Assembly (NCBI GenBank): GCA_014730055.1
Contig: WJIV01000048.1
Location: 1 to 40,600, forward strand
Length of the DNA stretch: 40,600 bases
Source of the DNA: Candidatus Bathyarchaeota archaeon
Lineage (GTDB): Archaea > Thermoproteota > Bathyarchaeia > TCS64
Direction: 5' to 3'
Shown: positions 9,067 to 16,935 of the stretch, one piece after another
How the letters are laid out: every line of letters begins with the position of its first letter
How positions within the stretch are numbered: position 1 is the stretch's first letter
The notes under the pieces: generated by a model
The model's database searches: none
What the model saw: the letters and a program-made list of their open reading frames with translations, nothing else
Told to the model about the DNA's origin: nothing
Position numbers and translations under genes: made by a program

Positions 9067-9378
9067 TTAAGATACTGGAAGGTTACTACTCCATGCATCT
9101 ATGTCCCATTTCCATGAGCCGTCAACACGCTTCCAGATCATCAAGTATTTCCCCTTGTCAGTGATGGAACCTGCACCTTCAGGTTGAATTTCTAGCTCAT
9201 ACTTCCCAATCTCGCAAACCCTATCTTCTCCCATCTCTAAGAGCTCAAGGGTCTCAACATCAGCTCTCTTCACCCCCATATCCATAGCGCCTTGCCAGAA
9301 AGCAGTAATATTATCTCTTCCCTTCATAATCCCAGCATTAGGAGGAAGAATAGTAGCATCCTCGGTGTATACATTCAT
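9067..9378 (-). CDS. SnoaL/DUF4440-like protein, probably 5'-truncated
   Basis: The 103 residues after ATG 9378 match the NTF2-like SnoaL/DUF4440 fold: MNVYTEDATILPPN, then GRDNITAFW, then a C-terminal strand WKRVDGSWKWDIDAWS. The family needs an N-terminal helix before the MNVYTEDA strand. That helix is still present upstream in the same frame (AANKAFVESFNSGDLSGA), but the frame runs back to a TAA at 9486 without ATG, GTG or TTG. So the true start has been lost, or a rare ATT at 9438 is used. The break lies near 9440-9450, where an AT-rich stretch begins. The gene may be non-functional or may make a short product. Confidence 0.6.
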   Translation of the reverse strand: MNVYTEDATILPPNAGIMKGRDNITAFWQGAMDMGVKRADVETLELLEMGEDRVCEIGKYELEIQPEGAGSITDKGKYLMIWKRVDGSWKWDIDAWSSNLPVS

Positions 9379-9404
9379 AGCTCCAGAGAGGTCTCCACTA
9401 TTGA

Positions 9405-9719
9405 ATGATTCGACAAAAGCCTTGTTTGCGGCATCAATTCTATGGGATAAAAATACATGGAAAGAGTAAGACTGATGATAAAGTTATTTATTCGAGTAAT
9501 AATAATATAATTAATAATGATTTTTCTGAACTAAATATTAAAAAAATGGATGAATACGTAAAAAATAATTCAAATGGTGTAGTATTTGAGGAAAATGGAA
9601 AAACAGGTCATATATGGTTAGATGAATTCACAACTAATAATACAGTAAGGTATAATGCAGGTGAAATAGTTATTTATAAAGGAAAAGAAAATAAACTGAT
9701 ACCAATAAATGATTATTGA
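9405..9719 (+). CDS. hypothetical ORF in AT-rich insert, possibly composite
   Basis: A 104-codon frame whose first 15 or so codons are simply the antisense of the SnoaL-like gene, so the ATG at 9405 is unlikely to be an original start. From about 9460 onward the sequence is very AT-rich and rich in Asn, Lys and Ile, unlike the neighbours. An internal ATG at 9546 would leave 57 residues. The last 55 residues read like the end of a globular beta-rich protein, yet I recognise no family. It may be the tail of an imported gene fused to the broken SnoaL-like locus, or chance open frame in AT-rich DNA. Confidence 0.25.
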   Translation: MIRQKPCLRHQFYGIKIHGKSKTDDKVIYSSNNNIINNDFSELNIKKMDEYVKNNSNGVVFEENGKTGHIWLDEFTTNNTVRYNAGEIVIYKGKENKLIPINDY

Positions 9720-9850
9720 ATAAAAAAAATCCAATAACAAATAACTCACTAACTAGTATGCAAAATTTCTTACAGGAATTTGATCATGGATTAGGACAAA
9801 GTAACCCCTATATTATCAAAATACACTTAGAACCAATCAAAATGAACAAA

Positions 9851-9885
9851 CGAACAAACGACCCCACCGGGGGGGGAGGGCCCTT
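9851..9885. other. GC-rich knot with eight-G run in AT-rich spacer
   Basis: In the otherwise AT-rich spacer 9720-9967 there is a tandem GAACAAAC repeat followed by ACCCCACC and a run of eight G, then A and GGGCCC. CCCC and GGGG can pair across a three-base loop, giving a short hairpin downstream of the UvrA-like gene. The rest of the spacer shows nothing recognisable. Confidence 0.35.
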
Positions 9886-9967
9886 GAGATAATTCTTCAT
9901 TTATTTAAGAAAATATTCAAAAGTTGAGGTTTTGTAGTACTTAAGGACAATTTTCAAATGATCTTAG

Positions 9968-12211
9968 CTAGACGAGGTGAAGTGATCTTTTGAGGTATTG
10001 ACCCGTATAGGATTGCTTATTGTCCATTATAGTCTCAAGTGTTCCCTGTACGATTATCTCTCCGCCCTTGCTCCCGCCCTCGGGCCCCATATCGATTATC
10101 CAGTCCGCGTTCTTGATCACATCCATATTGTGCTCGATCACAATCACTGAGTTACCCCTATCCACAAGCCGGTTGATTACCATGAGAAGTTTCTCAATAT
10201 CTGCCATATGAAGACCAGTGGTAGGCTCGTCAAGGATGTAAATATTCCCCTTCTTATGGAGTTCCCTTGCCAGCTTAATCCTCTGTGCCTCACCACCGCT
10301 TAGGGTGCTGACCGGCTGCCCCAGCTTAAGGTAACCTAAACCCACATCGTTAAGTACCTTTAATCTGCTCATTATCCTCCGATCTTCGAAGAAATCCATG
10401 GCCTCGCTGACTGTCATATTAAGAACATCGTTGATGCTGCAGCCCCTATAATAGAGATCAAGTACCTCAGGCTTGTACCGTTTTCCCTCGCACTCGTCGC
10501 AGGTAACCGACACGCTGTCGAGGAAGAACATATCAACCTTGAGAGAACCGGTTCCCTTACACTTTGGGCATGCGCCGTCGCTGTTGAAGCTGAAGAGTTT
10601 AACAGGTTTCCCTGTTGCCTTGGAGAAAACCCTACGGATGTAGTCAAATACCTTCGTGTATGTTGCAGGATTACTCCTGCTTGATCGACCCACCGCTGAC
10701 TGATCTATCACAATACAGTCGGGGTTCTCCTCGGAGAAGACATCCAGTATAAGACTGCTCTTTCCGGACCCCGCCACACCCGTAACGCAGAGGAATATAC
10801 CCGTGGGTATCTCCACCGAGATGTTCTTCAAGTTGTGAATGGAGGCGCCCGTTACCTTTATCCTCCCCTTCGGCTTCCTTCTATTGCTCTCATAATTGAT
10901 CTGTCTTCCAAGCATCCTACCAGTCAACGTATCAGATCTCATCAAATCCGCGTACGTACCCTCAAACTCAATGTTTCCTCCCTCTACACCGGCACCGGGT
11001 CCTAAGTCGAATATGTAATCAGAGTTCTCCATCACAGATTGATCATGCTCTACAACGAGGATGTTATTACCTTTCTCCTTGAGCTTGACCAGCATATCAA
11101 CCAGCTTCGAGATGTCCTTCTGGTGGAGGCCCACACTGGGCTCATCGAAGATATATGTCAAGTCTGTCAAATCACAGCCCAACTGCCTGGCCATCTTAAC
11201 CCTCTGGGACTCCCCCCCGCTCAGGGTACCCACACCCCTGTTAAGTGAGAGGTAGCCCACCCCAATATCTATAAGATTCTGGAGAATAGGCTTCATCCTG
11301 TTGACAATAGGATCGGAAACAGGACCCGAGACAGTCTCCAGGAACTCCATCAACTCTGTTAGCTCAAGGTCAACGAGGCTAGGTATGGTTTTCCCGTTCA
11401 GATTAACATCTCGGGCTCTCTTATTTATCCTCGAGCCACCGCAATCGCTACAGGGCCTATTGATGAAGAGGTTGCCATTTTTGCTTAGGTAGCTGGGAGT
11501 CTCATCATGGTTAACTATCCTCCTCTCAATAATGGGGACTATCCCGTAAAAATTGAAGTCTTGTATAAGCTGATCCGTCTTTATCTTTAACTTATCAGCG
11601 TGTAGAAGCAGATTAAACTCCTCAGTATCCCAATCTTTCAAAGGCTTATCAAGGTCAAAAAGTCCGCTGCTCTTTATGGTCCTGAAGAACCACCCCTCCT
11701 TCTTAAAATGGGAGTGCATGATGGCTCCTTCATTGAGGGATTTCTCCATATCTAGGAGTACATCGACATTTACATCAAGCTCTCTTCCTAGACCCTTACA
11801 CTTCGAGCACATACCATAAGGATTATTGAAGCCAAAGTACCTGCTATCATATGTAACCGGATCCCCACACCTACTGTACAGGAGCCTAAGGTAAGTGTAA
11901 AGCTCCGTGGCTGTGCCTACAGTGCTCCTCGGATTATTTCCCAGCTTCTTCTGGTCTATAGTAATGGTGGTTGTAATATCCCGAATCTCATCCACATCGG
12001 GTCTGCTGATCTTTGGTAACCTCCTTCGGGCAAAGCTGCTGAAGGTCTCTATAAGCTGCCTCTGGGCCTCAGCGTATAGTGTATCAAATACAAGACTGGA
12101 CTTTCCGGAACCGGAAACGCCTGTGAAAACCACGATTTTCTTCTTAGGGATCTTAACCGATACATTCTTCAGATTGTGCTCTCGGGCACCAATAACATGA
12201 ATATGACTCAT
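9968..12211 (-). CDS. short UvrA-like ABC ATPase (UvrA2/DrrC type)
   Basis: A 747-residue twin ABC ATPase of the UvrA family. Walker A motifs (GVSGSGKSS near residue 31; GVAGSGKSS in the second half), signatures LSGGESQRVKMA and LSGGEAQRIKLA, Walker B motifs FDEPSVGLH and LDEPTTGLH, and zinc-type CxxC pairs (CSKC, CSDC; CPKC, CDEC) are all present. Housekeeping UvrA has about 940 residues. Here the chain runs from STVGTATELYTYLRLLYSR directly into the first zinc module, so the UvrB-binding region is absent, as in UvrA2 and the drug-resistance protein DrrC. No uvrB or uvrC is in the window. Role is likely drug or lesion tolerance rather than classical excision. ATG start with GGTGG Shine-Dalgarno and TATA-like box. 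Confidence 0.9.
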   Translation of the reverse strand: MSHIHVIGAREHNLKNVSVKIPKKKIVVFTGVSGSGKSSLVFDTLYAEAQRQLIETFSSFARRRLPKISRPDVDEIRDITTTITIDQKKLGNNPRSTVGTATELYTYLRLLYSRCGDPVTYDSRYFGFNNPYGMCSKCKGLGRELDVNVDVLLDMEKSLNEGAIMHSHFKKEGWFFRTIKSSGLFDLDKPLKDWDTEEFNLLLHADKLKIKTDQLIQDFNFYGIVPIIERRIVNHDETPSYLSKNGNLFINRPCSDCGGSRINKRARDVNLNGKTIPSLVDLELTELMEFLETVSGPVSDPIVNRMKPILQNLIDIGVGYLSLNRGVGTLSGGESQRVKMARQLGCDLTDLTYIFDEPSVGLHQKDISKLVDMLVKLKEKGNNILVVEHDQSVMENSDYIFDLGPGAGVEGGNIEFEGTYADLMRSDTLTGRMLGRQINYESNRRKPKGRIKVTGASIHNLKNISVEIPTGIFLCVTGVAGSGKSSLILDVFSEENPDCIVIDQSAVGRSSRSNPATYTKVFDYIRRVFSKATGKPVKLFSFNSDGACPKCKGTGSLKVDMFFLDSVSVTCDECEGKRYKPEVLDLYYRGCSINDVLNMTVSEAMDFFEDRRIMSRLKVLNDVGLGYLKLGQPVSTLSGGEAQRIKLARELHKKGNIYILDEPTTGLHMADIEKLLMVINRLVDRGNSVIVIEHNMDVIKNADWIIDMGPEGGSKGGEIIVQGTLETIMDNKQSYTGQYLKRSLHLV

Positions 12212-12217
12212 CAGGAT

Positions 12218-12238
12218 CCACCAGAACTTGATAAATTA
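12218..12238 (-). promoter_or_regulatory. TATA-like box and Shine-Dalgarno of the uvrA-like gene
   Basis: On the minus strand TAATTTATC (12230-12238) is centred about 23 bases before the ATG at 12211. GGTGG (12218-12222) lies six bases before the start. Having both elements is unusual in this window. Confidence 0.5.
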
Positions 12239-12244
12239 ATGAAA

Positions 12245-12256
12245 GCTGATATCAGC
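12245..12256. promoter_or_regulatory. 12-bp perfect palindrome next to the uvrA-like promoter
   Basis: GCTGATATCAGC is a perfect palindrome seven bases upstream of the TATA-like box, where the BRE and upstream factors contact DNA. Its position suggests an operator for the UvrA-like gene; this is inference. Confidence 0.4.
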
Positions 12257-12435
12257 AGATTCAAGATATTAAACCTCTCATTTTTCGCTTAAGGATTGAA
12301 ACTAGAAAATGGATAAAACCTTTTTCATCTAAAAATCATCAGAAAAAATAATACTGCTGCATTCCAGAAGCCTTACATTTCATACAGAAACACGAATGGA
12401 TCTAATCGAAAATAACTGAAGATAATTAAAGAAAT

Positions 12436-12451
12436 ATCAGAGTACTCTGAT
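12436..12451. promoter_or_regulatory. 16-bp perfect palindrome downstream of the dehydrogenase
   Basis: ATCAGAGTACTCTGAT is perfectly palindromic, about 40 bases after the stop of the minus-strand dehydrogenase and 225 before the UvrA-like start. With no loop it suits a dimeric protein site better than a terminator. The rest of 12257-12489 contains only short meaningless frames. Confidence 0.35.
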
Positions 12452-12489
12452 TCTCAAGATAGTAAGTTAGGTTTAGTGCAAGAACTTCA

Positions 12490-13629
12490 TTATCGATGTT
12501 TTTCCTCTTCTACATTGATGCCCCGCTTCCCAAGTTCACTGAATATCTTATCAACAAGATAGTGATTTGATCCGAGTTTCTCCATAGTCACTACTCCCTC
12601 ATCCTGAATATCTCCATCAGCAACTAATCTAGCTATGATAGAAGCCGTATAAGCAGTAGTCCTCGCCATGGCAGAGACATCCTTCTCATGATCATAGTAC
12701 TCTAGCACACGGTAACCGAAACCAAGCCTGTCCCCATCCTTTATTCCTGAGACATCAACACTCATCGCCAGCAGATCACCCACCTCAGGCATAGTCAAAC
12801 TCCTCTCAAGAATCCTAGCTGAGACCATCTTGGGCTTAACCTCCGAGTCCCTAACCTTAACAGGGTCCTCACTGAAGAACCCTAACTCTCGTAGCAGTTT
12901 TACCTTCTCAACGTGCCCAGGATACCTCAGGGTCTTCTCATAGAGGTTCTCAACTTCAGGAAATGACTCAACAAGAGACCTCAAACCGTCAGTATAGAAA
13001 GCCTCAAGCTTACCAACTCCTGGAAAATCTATGCCCTCTAGGCCACTCAATGCCGGAACCTGAATCAGGTCTCCCTTCTTCACAATCGAGACATCCCTGA
13101 TATATTCATCTATTAGACCCTCTGCACTCCATGTTATCGTATACCCAAGTGGAGGAACCTGCTTCTCCGGGATCCCTCCCACCATTATCTTAGCCTCGTG
13201 AATGCTGTCAAGCTGGGAGGCCCCGTACCCGATAAGTAGATTTGATAGACCAGGGGCTACACCGCAATCCGGTATCATGGTTATTCCGGCTTTTCTCGCG
13301 TCCTCATTTAACTCAAAAGGATACTCGGGAGTAAAAGATACATCAACAACATCCCGGCGGGCCTCGATACAGGCTCTCAGAGCCGTTAAGCCATAATCCC
13401 CTGGAAGCGCACCAATTACGAGATCAAAATTCCTCAGGGTTTTCACCATTTGATCATAGTCAGCAGTATCAAACCTTAACGATTCACCCTCAACCTCGTA
13501 AGCCACATCTCTGGCTCGATTAATATCAATATCTCCAATCGTAAGCTCTATTCCCATCCCCGAGAAATCCTTGGCAATAACAGACCCAATCTGCCCAGCA
13601 CCTAAAACAATCGCCCTCAAACTATACAC
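12490..13629 (-). CDS. saccharopine dehydrogenase-like / lysine 6-dehydrogenase family
   Basis: A 379-residue NAD(P)-dependent oxidoreductase. An N-terminal Rossmann fold is shown by AIVLGAGQIG (residues 6-15) and the acidic end of strand two (TIGDID). The MIPDCGVAPGLSN motif and following GG-x-P block are hallmarks of the saccharopine dehydrogenase/lysine 6-dehydrogenase group, and the length fits lysine 6-dehydrogenase (about 385) rather than saccharopine reductases. It would oxidatively deaminate an amino group of lysine or a similar compound. The called start is GTG 13629; a TTG three codons later gives the more usual N-terminus. The genes on either side do not clarify the pathway. Confidence 0.8.
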   Translation of the reverse strand: MYSLRAIVLGAGQIGSVIAKDFSGMGIELTIGDIDINRARDVAYEVEGESLRFDTADYDQMVKTLRNFDLVIGALPGDYGLTALRACIEARRDVVDVSFTPEYPFELNEDARKAGITMIPDCGVAPGLSNLLIGYGASQLDSIHEAKIMVGGIPEKQVPPLGYTITWSAEGLIDEYIRDVSIVKKGDLIQVPALSGLEGIDFPGVGKLEAFYTDGLRSLVESFPEVENLYEKTLRYPGHVEKVKLLRELGFFSEDPVKVRDSEVKPKMVSARILERSLTMPEVGDLLAMSVDVSGIKDGDRLGFGYRVLEYYDHEKDVSAMARTTAYTASIIARLVADGDIQDEGVVTMEKLGSNHYLVDKIFSELGKRGINVEEEKHR

Positions 13630-13783
13630 CGTAATAAAATATATCGAACTACTGAATATTTTTACTGGTCTATCCGATGTTGATATAAAGAACCAGAAAC
13701 CTCAATAAGCTGGTGAAAAAAAACTGCCTCTCCACAGAATTAAAATTACTCTACCAGCTTGGTTTGAGAAAGAATCGGAAAAT

Positions 13784-14308
13784 ATGCCCATGGTTTACCC
13801 AACTATAGAGGATAGGATGAGGGCAGTGATTAAGTTATCTAGACTCAATATTGATAACAATACAGGAGGGCCTTTCGCTGCGGGTATCTTCGAGACAAAC
13901 GGCGGGAAACTGGTATCCTTTGGCGTAAATAGGGTAGTACCATTAAACTACTCAATGGCACACGCCGAGATGGTAGCCATCTCAATGGCCCAGAGAAAAC
14001 TAAATTCCTACGACCTCGGAGGACCTGGCATGCCATCACATCAACTGGTGGTTAACTGGCGTCCATGCGTGATGTGCTATGGAGGAGTAATATGGTCTGG
14101 CATCCGCTCTCTCGTATTAGCAGGTAGCGGACCAGAGCTAGAAGAAATTACAGGATTTGATGAGGGCCCAATGCATGAGAGATGGGTCGAAGAACTGGAA
14201 AAGAGAGGAATAGAGGTCATAGATAACGTGTTGACCGATGAAGCCTGTGAAGTATTCCGAACCTTTGCTGATAGAAACGAGTTCGTCTATAATAGCAGAC
14301 TAGGGTAG
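13784..14308 (+). CDS. CMP/dCMP-type zinc deaminase (guanine deaminase-like)
   Basis: A 174-residue cytidine-deaminase-fold enzyme. The zinc site is complete: HAE with His60 and the proton-shuttling Glu62, and PCVMC with Cys95 and Cys98. The continuation CYGGVIWSGIRSLVLA resembles guanine deaminase and nucleoside deaminases more than tRNA adenosine deaminase. The C-terminal 60 residues are longer than in TadA. It should hydrolyse an exocyclic amino group of a base or nucleoside; specificity is not readable. It is transcribed toward the LarA-like gene and ends 28 bases before that gene's stop codon. Confidence 0.85.
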   Translation: MPMVYPTIEDRMRAVIKLSRLNIDNNTGGPFAAGIFETNGGKLVSFGVNRVVPLNYSMAHAEMVAISMAQRKLNSYDLGGPGMPSHQLVVNWRPCVMCYGGVIWSGIRSLVLAGSGPELEEITGFDEGPMHERWVEELEKRGIEVIDNVLTDEACEVFRTFADRNEFVYNSRLG

Positions 14309-14336
14309 AAACCAAAAATGGGGAAATAAGACTTTC

Positions 14337-15584
14337 TCAGGATTCTAGAGGATTCTTTCTAGAGTCAAACTGTATCTTACCGTAAGGATAAACTGCGACA
14401 GTGACCTCATCCCCGTGTATCTCCAAGAGCCGACGTAAGATCTCTTCCCACGATGTCATCCACTCAATCCTATCATCATAGGACAACATCTGTCGCTTGG
14501 ACAAGCGATCAGTATAGACGAGGATCCTGTCAGCCTGTTTCACCGGCCACCTCTTGTTAGGGTAACCACAGATCCGTTGCCAGGGAGCCCCCATCTGCTC
14601 AGCCCTGTAATGCAGAAGGGCCCTGCCCAGTGTGAAGCGGTGAACTGCCACCGCTGTTCCACCAACTCTAAGGGACTCTTGAGCTCCCCACCAGTCAATA
14701 TCCTGGTCCGCCTGAGGGTAAGCATTCACAACAACTATGTCCGACTTCTCGGCTGATCTGGAATCATGGGCCCCGTAGCAGTTACCAACAGCTTCCAGCC
14801 AGGCCTCGTCAACATGCCCCGCGTAGAGGCCAATTAGCTCCCTGTGATGGTTATATACGCAGTTAACAGAGACATTTAGATCAGACATCCTAGCAGTCTC
14901 CTGCATGTCCTGCCTTTCAGGGTTATCCTTTATCCACCATATCCGCCTGTTTTCGGGCCTCCTTCCCTCTATTATGCTGTGATTATAAAGTATGGTATCA
15001 ATTGATGATACCCCAGGCAGTACAGCCTTTCCCCCTCCTCCAGCACCAGCCCAGTGATGCTTCTTTACCCCGGAAATGCATATCCGAAGATCAGCGTCCG
15101 CAAACTCTTTGTTTACTAAGACAGGCGTACCTCGACTGGTCCTTCCAAAGTTCTCAAAGTTCTGGAAGGGGTTATGATTAACACAGTCATACTTGGCAAC
15201 TACCGAGTCCCCCAGTTTACGGGCGAAGGCATCCAGATTCATCGGATTGTGGCAGCCAAAAGAGCCCAGTATGAAAATCTGGCTATCAGAAACCCCAGCT
15301 TTATGGAGGTGCTCAACTATGAATGGAAATACTCGATGTGCAGGTGTTGGTCTTGACAGGTCGTCACATGTTATAACTATTCTACCCGTCTTTCCCCGAG
15401 CCTGATCCAAAAGACTCGGAGAACCAATGGTGTTATCCAAGGCGTATCTGATATCCTCGTCTTTCATAGGGGTCTTATCCTTGCAAGCCATCTCAACCCT
15501 TTTGATTTTCCATCCATCCGGGAATGTGATCTCAATATCCTCATCCCCATAATGCTCGTTCACCCTCAAGCTGACCTTCTGCAT
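14337..15584 (-). CDS. larA: LarA-family nickel-pincer racemase/epimerase (DUF2088)
   Basis: A 415-residue LarA-type 2-hydroxyacid racemase. DDLSRPTP (residues 74-81) is the family signature. Residues aligning with the lactate racemase cofactor site are all present at near-identical numbering: His112, His176 or His177, Lys186 in GGKAVLPG (the Lys that carries the pincer nucleotide) and His202. LarA interconverts D- and L-lactate or related hydroxyacids using the NPN nickel cofactor. The cofactor genes larB, larC and larE are not in the window. It lies downstream of an aldolase/kinase/dehydrogenase cluster on the same strand, separated by 230 bases with a strong hairpin, so substrate may be a hydroxyacid of that pathway rather than lactate. 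Confidence 0.8.
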   Translation of the reverse strand: MQKVSLRVNEHYGDEDIEITFPDGWKIKRVEMACKDKTPMKDEDIRYALDNTIGSPSLLDQARGKTGRIVITCDDLSRPTPAHRVFPFIVEHLHKAGVSDSQIFILGSFGCHNPMNLDAFARKLGDSVVAKYDCVNHNPFQNFENFGRTSRGTPVLVNKEFADADLRICISGVKKHHWAGAGGGGKAVLPGVSSIDTILYNHSIIEGRRPENRRIWWIKDNPERQDMQETARMSDLNVSVNCVYNHHRELIGLYAGHVDEAWLEAVGNCYGAHDSRSAEKSDIVVVNAYPQADQDIDWWGAQESLRVGGTAVAVHRFTLGRALLHYRAEQMGAPWQRICGYPNKRWPVKQADRILVYTDRLSKRQMLSYDDRIEWMTSWEEILRRLLEIHGDEVTVAVYPYGKIQFDSRKNPLES

Positions 15585-15664
15585 AAGAATCGGATCAATA
15601 ATGTTTGAAGAAGTATTTGAGAATAAAGGGTTAGTATTAGCCTTAATCTTACATCCCCTTTTTA

Positions 15665-15691
15665 CGAAATAACCTGTAGCAGGTTATTTCG
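15665..15691. promoter_or_regulatory. perfect 12-bp stem, 3-base loop hairpin
   Basis: CGAAATAACCTG and its exact complement CAGGTTATTTCG flank the loop TAG. It lies 80 bases before the LarA-like start and 124 after the DsrE-like stop. It is not followed by a T-run on the minus strand, so a regulator site or RNA-processing hairpin is more likely than an intrinsic terminator. Confidence 0.5.
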
Positions 15692-15814
15692 CGGAGTCAT
15701 TGTTCCAGATGTCCAGTAAGTAAATATCTTCTCAAATCTGGAGGTCTTGGACCACCTCGCGAAGGCCCCATAGTGAGTTATGTGATCGTGTCTTTATCGT
15801 CATCCTACGAATAA

Positions 15815-16168
15815 TTAGAAAGATACCACTTTGTCACTATCTTTAATCCAGTTAGCAAGAATCTTCATAGATCCACGAAGAACACCTTCTACCAACTCCT
15901 CTTCTTTCAGACCCCTGGAGTTAATACAAGAACCACAGACTCTAACCTCAACCCCCTTGCTGATCAGGGACCCTAGCATCTTCTCCATATTGTAATATCC
16001 TTCAGGGGTCTTCTGACCCCTCTTCGCAGAAATGACCGAATCACCCATCAAGAACAGGTTCACTTTCATACCTATCTCATCAGTAACAGAGGTTGATGCA
16101 AGCCTGAACGCATTCCAAGGTTTCTCAATTCCATACGGCGAGTCATTCACAATTATGGTCAATAACAT
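15815..16168 (-). CDS. DsrE-family sulfur-relay-like protein
   Basis: A 117-residue protein of the DsrE/TusD fold. The opening LLTIIVNDSPYG with a following helix WNAFRLASTS, the strand NLFLMGDSVISA, and the cysteine-bearing loop VRVCGSCINSRGL are the features of the family, with Cys in the position used by DsrE and TusD for persulfide transfer. It has two Cys (CGSC), so it may also work as a small thiol redox carrier. It follows the class II aldolase gene by about 60 bases on the same strand, yet no sulfur genes surround it. ATG start at 16168. Confidence 0.75.
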   Translation of the reverse strand: MLLTIIVNDSPYGIEKPWNAFRLASTSVTDEIGMKVNLFLMGDSVISAKRGQKTPEGYYNMEKMLGSLISKGVEVRVCGSCINSRGLKEEELVEGVLRGSMKILANWIKDSDKVVSF

Positions 16169-16228
16169 AAGTTAGGCTTAGAAAGAGAATATATAACGGG
16201 ATCTATTTGATGTCTTGACTCAAGTAAG

Positions 16229-16891
16229 TTAGACCAGCATATTTCTCTCTCTTGCACGCTCTACGAGCATTTCAAGCATATCACTCGGCAGTGGTTCTGG
16301 TTCACCAACGAGCATAACCTCATACTGTAGCATAGCCAAAGATTCAAGCACCTTAGCGTTCTGAGCAGCCTCCTCCACGGTCTTACCTATGGTTGTACAA
16401 CCATGATGAGGCATCAAACAAGCCACATGCTCACTCATTGCATCCACCATGAAATCAGCCAGTTCTTCAGTCCCAGGCTGACCGAATTGTGCAAGAGGCA
16501 CCCCTTTAGCAAGAGCAGGTGCTGCGTAGAGGTCAAGACCCATAGGTACTATCTCCTTTCCTATAATAGATAGGATCGTACAATATTTTGGATGAATGTG
16601 AACAACTCCTCCCGCATCTTGCCATTGAAGATACAATTTCGTATGAAATGGCGTCTCGATGCTTGGCTTTGCGGTTCCCTCAAGTACCTCACGTGTATTT
16701 ATATCCACTAAGAGGAAATGTTCAGGTTCCAAGTCACCAAAACTGTAACCAGACGGTTTAATCAGACATGTCTTTGTATCTGGGACTTTGGCACTTATAT
16801 TACCAGATGCGCCATGTGTCAAACCATCAGCGAAGAGTTGCCTTCCCACCCTGGCTAATCGTTCTCTTAGTTCTTGCTCAATATCTGTCAT
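16229..16891 (-). CDS. class II aldolase (fuculose-phosphate aldolase/ribulose-phosphate epimerase family)
   Basis: A 220-residue class II aldolase/adducin-fold enzyme. HGASGNIS and KPSG bind the substrate phosphate, the catalytic Glu lies in KPSIETPFH, and the zinc ligands are the two His of VVHIHP plus the second His of MPHHGCTT. Members split fuculose-1-, rhamnulose-1- or related ketose-1-phosphates to dihydroxyacetone phosphate and an aldehyde, or epimerise ribulose-5-phosphate. The frame extends to GTG 16912, but the ATG at 16891 gives the family N-terminus. It sits directly behind a sugar kinase gene, so kinase then aldolase is the natural order of action. Confidence 0.85.
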   Translation of the reverse strand: MTDIEQELRERLARVGRQLFADGLTHGASGNISAKVPDTKTCLIKPSGYSFGDLEPEHFLLVDINTREVLEGTAKPSIETPFHTKLYLQWQDAGGVVHIHPKYCTILSIIGKEIVPMGLDLYAAPALAKGVPLAQFGQPGTEELADFMVDAMSEHVACLMPHHGCTTIGKTVEEAAQNAKVLESLAMLQYEVMLVGEPEPLPSDMLEMLVERARERNMLV

Positions 16892-16935
16892 GGATACCAA
16901 GTAATGGACCACGATGCCAGATAAAAGGCATGTCT

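Noticed and set aside
9869..9880. G-quadruplex
   Set aside because: There is one long G run and one GGG only; four G tracts with proper loops are not present.
12300..12360. C/D-box RNA on the minus strand suggested by TGATGA
   Set aside because: A matching D box, internal C'/D' pair and terminal stem could not be placed.
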